A DNA stretch of 64,000 bases from Candidatus Bipolaricaulota bacterium (GCA_025060395.1 JANXCC010000001.1:186276-250275); one strand, 5' to 3'. Counted from the stretch's first letter, positions 9,167 to 17,725 are shown. The notes: generated from the sequence alone by a model not told the origin. Numbers and translations are program-made.

Positions 9167-9684
9167 CGTGTTCCCTCCCATACGGCCGTGACCGGCTCAG
9201 CTAAAACTTTCTGAAATTCTTCAAACGTCCCGGCAAAGAGCGCCTCGGTGGGGCACGCCTCAATGCACGCATAGCGTGAGCGCCCTGTCTTCTCTTGCCG
9301 ATCCGGACAGAGATCGCACTTGAGGGCTTTGACTTTGGGCGTGATTGCCCCATAGGGACAGCTCATCACGCACATCCAGCAGCCGACGCACTTTTCGAGA
9401 TCGCAGACGGTCTGACCATCTTCTTTGTGCATCGCCCCAGTGATGCACGCATCGACACAGGGGGCCGGATCGCAGTGATGGCATCCCAATGAAAGCACGA
9501 CGCCGCCAATCGCTACACGATAGGGCTTCGCGCCGACGGTTTGGACACGCCGGCGCGGGGGCCCGAGTTCCCCGTTCAACACCGAAGCGAACAGATCTTT
9601 GCTGGGCGTGTGCTCGACCGCGCACGCGATCTCACATGCCCGGCAGCCGACACAGCGGCGCGGGTCGCAGAAGAGCCGCTCCAT
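9163..9684 (-). CDS. CooF-like polyferredoxin (four 4Fe-4S clusters)
   Basis: 173-aa cytoplasmic electron carrier rich in cysteine motifs: CVGCRACEIAC near the N-terminus, CHHCDPAPCVDAC in the middle, CVGCWMCVMSCPYG, and CDLCPDRQ with a final Cys in EACPTEAL. This is the DmsB/HycB/CooF pattern for four cubane clusters. AAGGAGG lies 6 nt before ATG. It is followed without a gap by the flavoprotein, and CooF/FNOR pairs normally accompany a CooS-type CO dehydrogenase. No CooS is seen here, so the electron source may be AcsA elsewhere or another oxidoreductase. Confidence 0.9.
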   Translation of the reverse strand: MERLFCDPRRCVGCRACEIACAVEHTPSKDLFASVLNGELGPPRRRVQTVGAKPYRVAIGGVVLSLGCHHCDPAPCVDACITGAMHKEDGQTVCDLEKCVGCWMCVMSCPYGAITPKVKALKCDLCPDRQEKTGRSRYACIEACPTEALFAGTFEEFQKVLAEPVTAVWEGTR

Positions 9685-9726
9685 GATGCCTCCTTCTTTG
9701 TCCCTCGCCTTGTCCCCTACCCTGCG

Positions 9727-10470
9727 CTAGGGGGAGAGAGGCTGAGGACGCATGATGCTCTCCAAGATCGCCTGAACGTGGTGACGGATCCCTGGATCAG
9801 CAGTGGGACCAGCGACGCGCAGCCGCTCGCTATAGGGCAGCGCCCCGATCACTTCTATCTCTTCTACATTCTCTTGGATAGCGTGCAGCTCCCCAGGCTC
9901 ACGAATCTTATTCGCTACGGCATAGATCCTTTTGACCCCGATCTGTTGCGCCAGCGTAGAGATACGCCGTGCCGTGACGACGCTTGCCCTGTCAGGCTCG
10001 ACGACGATCAGTAACGCATCGACTCCCTGAGCTGTCGCGCGTCCGAGGGGTTCTAGCCCCGCTTCAAAGTCTAAGAGAATCAGTTCATCGCGCTCGAGCA
10101 CAAGATGCTGCAAGAGACTCTTGAGGAAGGTATTTTGCGGGCAGGCACAGCCGCCTCCGCCCTGACGAATCGGTCCCATCACGAGCAGCTTAATCCCGTC
10201 TCGCTCGACTGCGAAGCGCTCCGGGATATCGTCGACTTTGGGGTTAAGCTTGAGAAATCCTTCTGGCGATCCCAGGCGCTCTTCTATCAACTCTTGCAGC
10301 TCTACAAGGGGTATGATACCTTCAGGAAAGCCGAGCATGAGGGCTAACGTGGGATTTGGATCGGCGTCCACAGCGAAGACGCGCTTTCCTTGCGAGGCGG
10401 CTTCTCGGGCGAGCAAGGCACAGAGCGTTGTCTTTCCCACTCCGCCTTTGCCGGAGATCGCGATCTTCAT
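9727..10470 (-). CDS. cooC: CooC-type nickel-insertion ATPase, first gene of the acs operon
   Basis: 247-aa P-loop ATPase beginning MKIAISGKGGVGKTTLCALL, with VDADPNPTLA and a Cys-x-Cys pair in GGGGCACPQN near residue 112, as in CO dehydrogenase accessory protein CooC. It is clearly diverged from the second copy at 1481-2266. No good ribosome-binding site precedes the ATG (a GAGGAGAT is 20 nt away). The 42-nt gap to the ferredoxin contains the small palindrome CCCCTA-N8-TAGGGG. The 128 bp upstream of the gene hold no promoter that I could call with confidence, although the operon should start here. Confidence 0.87.
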   Translation of the reverse strand: MKIAISGKGGVGKTTLCALLAREAASQGKRVFAVDADPNPTLALMLGFPEGIIPLVELQELIEERLGSPEGFLKLNPKVDDIPERFAVERDGIKLLVMGPIRQGGGGCACPQNTFLKSLLQHLVLERDELILLDFEAGLEPLGRATAQGVDALLIVVEPDRASVVTARRISTLAQQIGVKRIYAVANKIREPGELHAIQENVEEIEVIGALPYSERLRVAGPTADPGIRHHVQAILESIMRPQPLSP

Positions 10471-10598
10471 AGCTGCTGCATTTTAGGCGGATCTCCTCGG
10501 ATCCGACTATGATGAAGATCAGCTCAAGAGCTAGCAAAAATCAAAAATCTTCCCGCAAGATGTTGAATCTATAAAGAGCTATGGAGCTCATAAGTGAG

Positions 10599-10628
10599 TT
10601 GCTGTCATGCTTGCGCGATGCATATACT
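10599..10628 (+). promoter_or_regulatory. Sigma-70 promoter of hypF, apparently leaderless
   Basis: TTGCTG (10599-10604), an 18-nt spacer, then TATACT (10623-10628), followed after exactly 7 nt by the hypF ATG. Transcription would begin at or next to the start codon. Confidence 0.65.
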
Positions 10629-10635
10629 TAGAGAT

Positions 10636-12945
10636 ATGAAAGGGCAGCCGACGCGCCTCAAGATCATCATCCACGGCGCGGTGCAGGGTGTAGGCTTCCG
10701 CCCGTTCGTCTATCGTTTGGCCACTGAGCTCAATCTGACAGGCTGGGTACTCAATTCTACCCAAGGGGTCTTCATCGAAGTCGAAGGGGCCAAAGAGCAG
10801 CTCGAAGAGTTCTTGCGTAGACTCGAGCGCGACAAGCCCCCGCGCGCCTTTATCCAAAGCTTAGAAGCTTCGTGGCTCGACCCCGTCGGCTATGCACAAT
10901 TTGAGATCCGTCACAGCGACGAATCTGGCCAGAAGACAGCGTTCATCCTCCCCGATATTGCAACGTGTCCCGAGTGTCTGCGCGAGATCTTCGACCCCAA
11001 CGACCGGCGCTATCGCTACCCATTCACCAACTGCACCAACTGCGGCCCGCGATTCTCTATTATTGAAGCCTTGCCCTACGACCGCCCCAACACGACTATG
11101 AAGATCTTTCCCATGTGCCCTGAGTGCCAAGCGGAGTACGAAGATCCTACCAATAGACGCTTTCACGCCCAACCCAATGCATGTCCAAAGTGCGGGCCGC
11201 ACATAGAACTATGGGACCGCCAGGGCACCGTGCTTGCCCAGCACGACGATGCTCTTCGTAAAGCTGCTGAAGCAATTCGCAAGGGGCAGATTGTCGCCGT
11301 CAAGGGGCTTGGGGGATTTCATCTCATCTGCGACGCCCACAACGAAGCATCCGTACGAGAACTTCGACGACGCAAGCACCGCGAAGAGAAGCCATTCGCG
11401 CTCATGTACCCATCACTCGAGTTTGTCAAAGCCCATTGCGAAGTCTCCGAGCTAGAAGAGCGAGTCTTAACGTCGCCGGAAGCGCCGATTGTGCTCCTGC
11501 GCCGACGCGAGAGCGCTCCCCTAGCTCCCTCAGTGGCCCCGCGTAACCCCTATCTAGGAATAATGCTGCCCTATACCCCACTCCATCACTTATTGATGGC
11601 CGAGCTAGGTTTTCCCGTCGTCGCTACTAGCGGGAATCTCTCCGACGAGCCCATCTGCACTAACGAGCGCGACGCCTTGACACGACTGAAAGAGATCGCC
11701 GATCTCTTTCTTGTCCATAATCGCCCGATCGCGCGGCACGTCGACGACTCGATTGTGCGCATCGTTGGGGGTCGGGAGCTGGTGCTGCGCCGTGCTCGCG
11801 GGTTCGCGCCGCTGCCAATTCGAATCTCCCCTAGCACTTCCTCTTTATTAGGGCCGGGGGTTAGGTTAGCCGTCGGTGCCCATCTGAAGAACACTATCGC
11901 GCTCTCTGTCGGCTCAAACGTTTTTATCAGCCAACATATTGGGGATTTAGAGACTGCTGAAGCGTTCGAAGCGTTCCAGAGAGTCATTCGAGACTTCGAG
12001 CAGCTCTATGACGCTCGACCATCTCTGATCGCTCACGATCTCCACCCAGATTATCTTTCGACAAAATACGCCCAGCAGTGTGATCTTCCACAAGTCGGGG
12101 TGCAACATCACTACGCTCATGTGCTGGCATGCATGACTGAGAACGAGCTCGACGGCTCGGTGTTGGGGGTGTCATGGGACGGCACGGGCTATGGGCTCGA
12201 CGGCACGATCTGGGGTGGGGAGTTTCTGCTCGCCACGCGAGAGTCGTTCACACGAGTCGCTCACTTCCGAACATTTCGTCTTCCCGGCAGCGAACAAGCG
12301 ATCAGGGAGCCACGGCGCTCGGCGCTCGGCGTGCTCTACGAACTTTTCGGTGATGGGCTCACACGCGAGTGCGCGGATCTTGCCCTGATGGAGAGCTTCT
12401 CTCGGCACGAGCTGAAGCTCTTGCTTACAATGTTGCAGAAGAATCTCAACAGTCCCGTGACGTCGAGTGCGGGGCGGCTCTTCGACGCTGTTGCTGCGAT
12501 AGTTGGGCTGAGACAGATGAGTCGCTTTGAAGGACAAGCCGCGATGGAACTCGAATTCGCTCTGCACGGCGTCGAGACGAATGAGCACTACGTCTATCCC
12601 CCTCCCGTTCCGATGGAAGAGGGGCCAGGGGTGAGGGCCATACTCGACTGGGAGCCTATGATCCGCGCGATTCTCGATGACGTGCGGGCTGGCGTCTCAG
12701 TTGATAAGATATCAGCGAAGTTTCACAATACTTTGGTGGAGATGATCGTCGCTGTAGCTCAGCGGGTGGGAGAAGAGCGAGTCGTGCTTACAGGTGGCTG
12801 CTTTCAGAACAAATATCTGACCGAGCGAGCGATCGCGCGCTTGCGCGAAGAAGGCTTTCGCGTCTACTGGCACCAGAGAGTCCCGCCCAACGATGGGGGG
12901 ATCGCGCTGGGGCAGATCGTCAAGGCCCTCACCTCTAACCCTTGA
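10636..12945 (+). CDS. hypF: Carbamoyltransferase HypF (hydrogenase maturation)
   Basis: 769-aa enzyme that makes the CN ligand precursor of [NiFe] hydrogenase by transferring a carbamoyl group to HypE. Domains in order: acylphosphatase (GAVQGVGFRPFVYR near residue 15), two zinc-finger pairs (CPECLREIF, CTNCGP, CPECQAEY, CPKCGP between about 97 and 185), a YrdC-like domain, and a Kae1-like domain with HHYAHVLACM, WDGTGYGLDGTIWGGE and a late GGCFQN. ATG 10636 is chosen because it opens the family's usual N-terminus and fits a leaderless promoter; ATG 10618 and GTG 10594 are upstream. Two stretches (EEGPGVRAI and the C-terminal KALTSNP) coincide with fragments of a dispersed palindromic repeat. 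Confidence 0.95.
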   Translation: MKGQPTRLKIIIHGAVQGVGFRPFVYRLATELNLTGWVLNSTQGVFIEVEGAKEQLEEFLRRLERDKPPRAFIQSLEASWLDPVGYAQFEIRHSDESGQKTAFILPDIATCPECLREIFDPNDRRYRYPFTNCTNCGPRFSIIEALPYDRPNTTMKIFPMCPECQAEYEDPTNRRFHAQPNACPKCGPHIELWDRQGTVLAQHDDALRKAAEAIRKGQIVAVKGLGGFHLICDAHNEASVRELRRRKHREEKPFALMYPSLEFVKAHCEVSELEERVLTSPEAPIVLLRRRESAPLAPSVAPRNPYLGIMLPYTPLHHLLMAELGFPVVATSGNLSDEPICTNERDALTRLKEIADLFLVHNRPIARHVDDSIVRIVGGRELVLRRARGFAPLPIRISPSTSSLLGPGVRLAVGAHLKNTIALSVGSNVFISQHIGDLETAEAFEAFQRVIRDFEQLYDARPSLIAHDLHPDYLSTKYAQQCDLPQVGVQHHYAHVLACMTENELDGSVLGVSWDGTGYGLDGTIWGGEFLLATRESFTRVAHFRTFRLPGSEQAIREPRRSALGVLYELFGDGLTRECADLALMESFSRHELKLLLTMLQKNLNSPVTSSAGRLFDAVAAIVGLRQMSRFEGQAAMELEFALHGVETNEHYVYPPPVPMEEGPGVRAILDWEPMIRAILDDVRAGVSVDKISAKFHNTLVEMIVAVAQRVGEERVVLTGGCFQNKYLTERAIARLREEGFRVYWHQRVPPNDGGIALGQIVKALTSNP
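12616..12639 (+). repeat. Half-copy of the GGGAGAGGGG/GTGAGGGCC repeat inside hypF
   Basis: GAAGAGGGGCCAGGGG followed by TGAGGGCC matches the right arm of the repeats at 2273-2341 and 45211-45277. It is read through as EEGPGVRAI in HypF. A left-arm fragment (AAGGCCCTCACCTC) forms the end of the same gene at 12921-12934. Confidence 0.5.
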
Positions 12946-12971
12946 CAATTCCCCTTAAATTACGCTATGAT
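12942..12971 (+). promoter_or_regulatory. Sigma-70 promoter of the TAXI-TRAP operon
   Basis: TTGACA (12942-12947), 18-nt spacer, TATGAT (12966-12971). The -35 box overlaps the hypF stop codon. An AT-rich leader of about 115 nt leads to the transporter start. Confidence 0.85.
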
Positions 12972-13092
12972 TGCTTGACTTAAAGTGGCAATGAAAGAGA
13001 GGGAGGTGGGAAGCTCAAAGAGGCGTTCAGTGGGCAGACAAAGCCTAATTTTAAAGCCCAAAATTTTAAAAAAATAAGGAGGGAAGAAGACC

Positions 13093-14052
13093 ATGAAGAG
13101 ATGGATGTTAGTCGCAGCGGGATTGTTGATAGTAGGGCTACTTATGCTGGGAGTAGGTGACGAGATCTTAGCACAAAGGAGGATCTCTCTGGCCACCGGT
13201 GGGGTAGGTGGAGTCTACTACCCCTTAGGGGGGGCAATGGCTAAGCTCTGGACCGATAACATTCCCGGCATTATAGTCACGGCCGAGACGAGCGGGGCTT
13301 CAGTGGCTAACGCGCGGCTAATTCAAAAAGGAGATGTGCAGCTTGCCTTCATTCAAAACGACATCGCCAGCTACGCCTATCATGGGGAGGAGATGTTCAA
13401 AGCGGAAGGGGCCTTGAGAAAGGTGCTGGGCATGGCCATGCTTTATCCTGAAGTGATCCAGATCGTCACCCTCAAAGGGAAGGGGATCGCAAAGGTCGAG
13501 GATCTGAAGGGCAAGAGGGTAGCCGTCGGGGCTCCCGGCAGCGGCACAGAGGCCAACGCCCGCCAGATCTTAGAGGTCCATGGCCTCACCTACGCCGATA
13601 TTGATGAGCAATTCCTACCTTTTGCCGAGGCGGCCACAGCACTCAAGGACGGGCGTATCGATGCGGCGTTTTTGACAGCAGGTATCCCAACTGCCGCCGT
13701 GATCGATATAGCCGCCACCCACGATATCGCGCTGGTGCCTATTACTCGAGCGAAGGCCTCAGAGCTCGAAAAGCGCTGGACCTTCTATGATGCCTTCACA
13801 ATCCCCGCTAATACGTATAGGGGACAGACAGCACCGGTAGAGACGGTGGCCGTATTGGCCATGCTCGTTGCCCATGCTGAGCTGGATTCGGATCTGGTCG
13901 AGCAAATGCTCGACGTGCTCTTCTTGACTAAAAGCCTCGATACGCTGTGCAAGACTCATGTGCGTGGCTGCGATATCAAAAGGGAAAGGGCCCTCATCGG
14001 GATGCCCATCCCTTTGCATCCTGGTGCAGCACGTTACTACAGTAAGCGATAG
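13093..14052 (+). CDS. TAXI-family TRAP transporter solute-binding protein
   Basis: 319-aa periplasmic receptor of a TRAP transporter, TAXI (TRAP-associated extracytoplasmic immunogenic) type. A signal peptide covers about residues 1-28 (MKRWMLVAAGLLIVGLLML). The mature protein has the family features SLATGGVGGVYYPLGGAMAK, KGDVQLAFIQNDIA and LKGKRVAVGAPGSGTE. AAGGAGGG lies 9 nt before ATG. The substrate cannot be read from sequence; glutamate-like and C4-dicarboxylate ligands are known for some members. A hairpin after the gene probably lets it be expressed above the permease, as is common for binding proteins. Confidence 0.94.
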   Translation: MKRWMLVAAGLLIVGLLMLGVGDEILAQRRISLATGGVGGVYYPLGGAMAKLWTDNIPGIIVTAETSGASVANARLIQKGDVQLAFIQNDIASYAYHGEEMFKAEGALRKVLGMAMLYPEVIQIVTLKGKGIAKVEDLKGKRVAVGAPGSGTEANARQILEVHGLTYADIDEQFLPFAEAATALKDGRIDAAFLTAGIPTAAVIDIAATHDIALVPITRAKASELEKRWTFYDAFTIPANTYRGQTAPVETVAVLAMLVAHAELDSDLVEQMLDVLFLTKSLDTLCKTHVRGCDIKRERALIGMPIPLHPGAARYYSKR

Positions 14053-14068
14053 CGATATCTAGCATAAA

Positions 14069-14109
14069 GGCAGGGATGGGAAGGGCTTCACCCTCCCTGC
14101 CTCTCTTTT
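14069..14109 (+). terminator. Hairpin between TRAP receptor and permease (partial terminator)
   Basis: GGCAGGGA (14069-14076) pairs with TCCCTGCC (14094-14101), followed by TCTCTTTT. It probably attenuates read-through into the permease or protects the receptor mRNA. Confidence 0.6.
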
Positions 14110-14117
14110 GAATCTCG

Positions 14118-16142
14118 ATGGCACCACCGCCGGAGGTAAAAAGAGAAGAAGAGCCGGGGCGGGAGCGGCAGCTACGGGGCTTATGGGGCTTCATCGTAGC
14201 TGCATTGGCGATCTCTTTTTCCCTTTTTCAGATGTACAATGCCGGCTTTGGGCTGCTTCCAGCCCAAAAGTTACGCGCGGTACATCTGGCCTTCGTGCTC
14301 GCCTTGATCTTTTTACTCTATCCCCTCCGCAAGCGCTCGGCTAGGGACAAAGTCCCTCTCTATGATATAGTTCTGGCGCTCTTGGCCATTGTTGGTCCCC
14401 TCTACTTCTTCTTCAACTTCGAGGCCATGGTGCTCCGTGCAGGGGCTGAGACCACCCTCGATATCATCATGGGGGCTCTGACACTTGTGCTTGTCTTGGA
14501 GGCCGCGCGCCGGGCAGTGGGGCTTGCCCTGCCTATTGTGGCTATCGTCTTTTTGCTCTACGCCCATTTCGGCGCGTATCTACCTGAGATAATTGCCCAC
14601 CGCGGTTATTCGCTGGAGCGAATCATTAAACACCTCTATCCCACGACTGAAGGGATCTTTGGCATTCCCCTAGGGGCAGCGGCGACTTTCGTCTTCTTGT
14701 TTATTCTCTTTGGAGCGGTGATGCAGCGGACGGGGATCAGCGACTACCTCATCAAGCTCGCTTTTGCGGGTTTAGGGCACCTCAGCGGTGGGCCAGCCAA
14801 GGCCGCGGTCTTAGCCAGCTACACGATGGGAACCTTTTCGGGCAGCTCCACCGCCAATGTGGTTACCACGGGTCTCATGACCATACCCCTGATGAAGCGG
14901 GTGGGCTTTGCCCCAGAGGTGGCCGGAGGGGTCGAGACGGCGGCTTCGGCGGTGGGGCAGCTCATTCCCCCTGTCATGGGGGCTGCGGCCTTCGTCATGG
15001 TAGAGATGACGGGCATCCCGTATATTGAAATCATTAAGGCCGCGCTCATACCAGCCATTCTCGACATGTTTGGCCTGCTGTTCAGCGTCCACATGTATGC
15101 CGTCAAGCACGGGCTCCGAGGGCTGCCGCGCGAGCAGCTGCCGCCTCTGCTCCCGACTCTCTTCAGCCAGATCTACCTTCTCATCCCGATTGTGGGGCTC
15201 GTGATCATGTTGACGGTGGCCCAATTCAGCCCCATGAAGTCCGCCTTCTGGTCGATTCCCTTGGCCCTCATCATCGCGTTGATAGCCCGGAATACTCAGG
15301 TCGTCTGGCGGCTGATCAAGATGCAGCTGAGGGGGGATGACAATCCGGCTGGACTTCAAACGGTTCCTAACAGTAAAGTAATTACGCCCTTCGCTCGCAC
15401 GTGGGGTGATTTCGTCAAAGACCTGTTGGGGGCGCTGCAGGATGGGGCGCGCTACGCTGTGGGCGTCTCAGCGGCCTGCGCTTGTGCCGGGATTATCATC
15501 GGGGTGATTACTTTAACAGGCTTAGGGTTGCGCTTGACCGGGATCTTGATTGATCTCTCAGGGGGACAGTTATGGATTGCGTTGCTCTTGACCATGGTAG
15601 GGTGTATCATCCTCGGGCTGGGGATGCCCACCACGGCCAACTACATCATCACCTCGACGCTGATGGCCCCTACGCTTATAACCCTTGGAGTGCCGGTGAT
15701 CGCCGCGCACATGTTCGTCTTCTATTTTGGGATTCTGGCCGATGACACGCCTCCCGTTGGGGTCGGAGCCTATGCCGCAGCAGGCATCGCGCGCGCCGAT
15801 CCCATCAAGACAGGCATTCAAGGCTTCAAGTTCGATCTGAGCGCATTTCTAATCCCATACTTGTTCGTCTTCAACCCCATCTTGCTGCTCTATGGCCATG
15901 TGCAACCGTTGGAGTTGATTTGGGTTACTCTGTCTGGGCTTGTAGGGGTCTACGCCCTCTCCGTGACTAAAGAGGGCTGGTGGCGCACCTACGCGAACCC
16001 CCTCGAGAGGCTCCTTATGGCGGCGGCTGCTATCGCCTTGATCGATCCGGGTCTGATCGCTGACCTAGCCGGCTTGGGCCTTATGGCCCTGGTGTATCTC
16101 TGGCAGCTTTGGAAGGTGAGAAGAGCGACTCGTAGCGTATGA
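14118..16142 (+). CDS. TRAP transporter permease, fused 4TM/12TM subunits
   Basis: 674-aa integral membrane protein in which the small DctQ-like (4 TM) and large DctM-like (12 TM) subunits are fused, the usual form in TAXI systems. Conserved DctM segments are visible: GTFSGSSTANVVTTGLMTIP, AASAVGQLIPPVMGAAAFVM, CIILGLGMPTTANYIITST and ADDTPPVGVGAYAAAGIARA. The extreme N-terminus is charged and cytoplasmic. No clear ribosome-binding site precedes ATG 14118. The gene overlaps the following DUF1850 gene as ATGA. Together with the binding protein it forms a sodium-driven organic-acid importer (family knowledge). Confidence 0.95.
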   Translation: MAPPPEVKREEEPGRERQLRGLWGFIVAALAISFSLFQMYNAGFGLLPAQKLRAVHLAFVLALIFLLYPLRKRSARDKVPLYDIVLALLAIVGPLYFFFNFEAMVLRAGAETTLDIIMGALTLVLVLEAARRAVGLALPIVAIVFLLYAHFGAYLPEIIAHRGYSLERIIKHLYPTTEGIFGIPLGAAATFVFLFILFGAVMQRTGISDYLIKLAFAGLGHLSGGPAKAAVLASYTMGTFSGSSTANVVTTGLMTIPLMKRVGFAPEVAGGVETAASAVGQLIPPVMGAAAFVMVEMTGIPYIEIIKAALIPAILDMFGLLFSVHMYAVKHGLRGLPREQLPPLLPTLFSQIYLLIPIVGLVIMLTVAQFSPMKSAFWSIPLALIIALIARNTQVVWRLIKMQLRGDDNPAGLQTVPNSKVITPFARTWGDFVKDLLGALQDGARYAVGVSAACACAGIIIGVITLTGLGLRLTGILIDLSGGQLWIALLLTMVGCIILGLGMPTTANYIITSTLMAPTLITLGVPVIAAHMFVFYFGILADDTPPVGVGAYAAAGIARADPIKTGIQGFKFDLSAFLIPYLFVFNPILLLYGHVQPLELIWVTLSGLVGVYALSVTKEGWWRTYANPLERLLMAAAAIALIDPGLIADLAGLGLMALVYLWQLWKVRRATRSV

Positions 16143-16594
16143 GCGGTCGCGTCATGAGACTGTTTGGAGTAGCTCTCTTAGGAGCGGTGGCGGCGGGTTT
16201 TTTAGCCGTTCCCGTGCTCGTGGTAGAAGGCGAAAGCCAACGGTGGGTGCGGCCGATGCTGCCTGGTAGCTCGTTCTGTTTAGAGTTCCTGCACTCGGTG
16301 GAGCGCACCCCGGTGCAAGATTGCTTCAGAGTGAGCTGGAAGGGCGAGTTGGTTCTGATGAGAACAATCTATAGCTCGTATGGAGCCGGGCTGCCTGCCG
16401 AAGGCAAACTCACAGCGGGGCAGTTTGTGCTAGAACATAACAAGACCCCGATACCGGAACTCGTGGTGCGAGTCTCCCCAGAGGCTCAACTACAAGTCGG
16501 CGGAACCCGAGTGAGTCTGACGAAGCTGGCCCCACTAGCTGGTACGCTCCGACTTCGGGTGCTGCGTCCCTGGCACTTGCTCTTTGGGACTTGA
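16139..16594 (+). CDS. DUF1850 protein associated with TAXI-TRAP transporters
   Basis: 151 aa, with an N-terminal signal/anchor segment (about residues 7-29) and a short extracytoplasmic domain containing FCLEFLHSVERTPVQD and YSSYGAGLP, the conserved core of DUF1850. This family is commonly found directly after TAXI permeases; its role in transport is unknown. The start overlaps the permease stop (ATGA), so it is translationally coupled. It ends 20 nt before hypC. Confidence 0.82.
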   Translation: MSGRVMRLFGVALLGAVAAGFLAVPVLVVEGESQRWVRPMLPGSSFCLEFLHSVERTPVQDCFRVSWKGELVLMRTIYSSYGAGLPAEGKLTAGQFVLEHNKTPIPELVVRVSPEAQLQVGGTRVSLTKLAPLAGTLRLRVLRPWHLLFGT

Positions 16595-16614
16595 TATTAT
16601 AGAAAGCAAGAGCC

Positions 16615-16869
16615 ATGTGCCTTGCGGTTCCAGGAAAGATTCTCAGTATTATTGAAAACGACGACCCTCTCCTGCGTACTGGGAAGGTCAGCTTCGGCGG
16701 CATTGTCAAGGAAGTCAACCTCGCCTATGTCCCCGAGGCCCAAGTCGGGGATTACGTAATCGTGCACGTGGGCTTTGCCATCAGCAAGCTCAACGAAGCC
16801 GAAGCCCAGAAAGTATTTGAGTATCTACGTGAGCTGGGCGAGCTTCAGGAACTTGAGCCTCCCGTTTGA
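16615..16869 (+). CDS. hypC: Hydrogenase maturation chaperone HypC
   Basis: 84-aa HypC/HybG/HupF protein. It begins MCLAVPGKIL; the Cys2 exposed after removal of Met binds HypD and the iron centre, carrying Fe(CN)2CO to the hydrogenase large subunit. The beta-barrel core continues with VSFGGIVKEVNLAYV and VGDYVIVHVGFAISKL. It lies apart from hypF and hypDE, with a TRAP operon before it and a degraded region after it, so the maturation genes are scattered here rather than in one operon. Confidence 0.94.
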   Translation: MCLAVPGKILSIIENDDPLLRTGKVSFGGIVKEVNLAYVPEAQVGDYVIVHVGFAISKLNEAEAQKVFEYLRELGELQELEPPV

Positions 16870-17310
16870 CCGATTCAAAATCGGGAACTTCGAAGTTCTA
16901 CTGGTCTGGCTGGGTTACTGGCTTGGTCCCGTGTTGCTCTTTATCGCTTATGAGCGTTGGTTTCAGAGGTGGCGCTGGCCCGCCTCTAGGGAGAGAAGCT
17001 GCTATAGATCTTTCTTTCTGTGCTTCCGTATGTGGTGGTGGCGGTGCGGGAGGCTTAGGGGGCTGCTGTCCGCGCAGTGGGACCTGATCGGCTGGGATGA
17101 GTTCTTGAAGTGGGCGCCTATAGCTGTGCTGTGTGGGATAGCGCTCATGCCTACGAGCTTCATCTACCGAGTGCACGGGCTCTCTCTCACAGGCATTGGA
17201 TGCTGATATACCGCCTTAGTGTTGGCCTTGGTGCCGCCTGACTGGGTCAACTGGATTTTGATTACCGCCAGCTCGATAATGTCCTGCATTCCAGGGTTAG
17301 GACGGCTCTA
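16868..17310 (+). pseudogene. Remnant of a membrane protein gene
   Basis: An open frame overlapping the end of hypC encodes hydrophobic segments (VLLVWLGYWLGPVLLFIAY, then WAPIAVLCGIALMPTSFIYR) and ends at TGA 17204-17206. Reading past that stop gives a third hydrophobic stretch (ALVLALVPPDWVNW) up to TAA 17308-17310. There is no ribosome-binding site or convincing start codon. The best reading is a decayed small membrane protein that once lay before a winged-helix regulator; no family was recognised. Confidence 0.4.
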
Positions 17311-17469
17311 ATGAGTGCACTGCTTTCGCTGAAGGAGGCGGATTTCAACACGCTCAAAGATCTGTTAGATCTCACGGACGGATTGTTGGTTTATCGGTGC
17401 TGGCGGCCGGCATGTCGATCGGACATGGCTCAGTTCCACCTAATCCCAGGGTGGTGGGAAATCCCGTGA
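17242..17469 (+). pseudogene. Truncated winged-helix transcriptional regulator (HTH_34 / ArsR-like)
   Basis: The frame reads LDFDYRQLDNVLHSRVR and then LKEADFNTLKDLLDLTDG, a close match to the first half of PF13601-type regulators, which normally continue NLSxHLRKLEEAGYV. At 17383 similarity stops abruptly and an unrelated tail runs to TGA 17467-17469, so the wing and recognition half are lost. Upstream in frame there is a stop at 17239 and only weak start codons. The break suggests a deletion or rearrangement joining two unrelated pieces. Confidence 0.6.
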
Positions 17470-17725
17470 TCGTAGAGCCGGGCAGGTCTGGAGGCATGCT
17501 GAGCTTGGCAGATGAAACCCGAGGACGCTTAACCCCTACGTGTCCTCTACTAGTACCATTTTTTACCTGATGCATGCTGGGCTCATCGAAGTCAACCCCG
17601 TCTCTTATGCGCTTGAGCCCGCTGTAGCTGAGGGGCAACACCGCCGCGATCACCACGCCGGATGCCGTGTGAAGCCTCTTGAGACCCTGTGGCGCAAGGA
17701 TCAATAAGCTGAGGGGAAGAGTGCC
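17383..17725. other. Gene-free stretch with decayed coding fragments
   Basis: About 340 bp between the truncated regulator and the VKOR gene. Short open fragments are present on the plus strand (for example LAAGMSIGHGSVPPNPRV, and LMHAGLIEVNPVSYALEPA from about 17571), but none has a start, ribosome-binding site or recognisable family. It looks like the remains of one or two further genes. Confidence 0.3.

Noticed and set aside
9700-9740. Transcription terminator between cooC and the ferredoxin
   Set aside because: Only a 6-bp stem CCCCTA/TAGGGG with no T-run; likely a small fragment of the palindromic repeat family.
14811-15359. 182-aa open frame antisense to the TRAP permease
   Set aside because: It lies wholly within the well-supported permease gene, has a His/Arg/Asp-rich shadow composition and no ribosome-binding site.
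17204-17206. TGA read as tryptophan (alternative genetic code)
   Set aside because: TGA is used as a normal stop by many intact genes here (for example hypF and hypD); the reading-through frame is a decayed gene.
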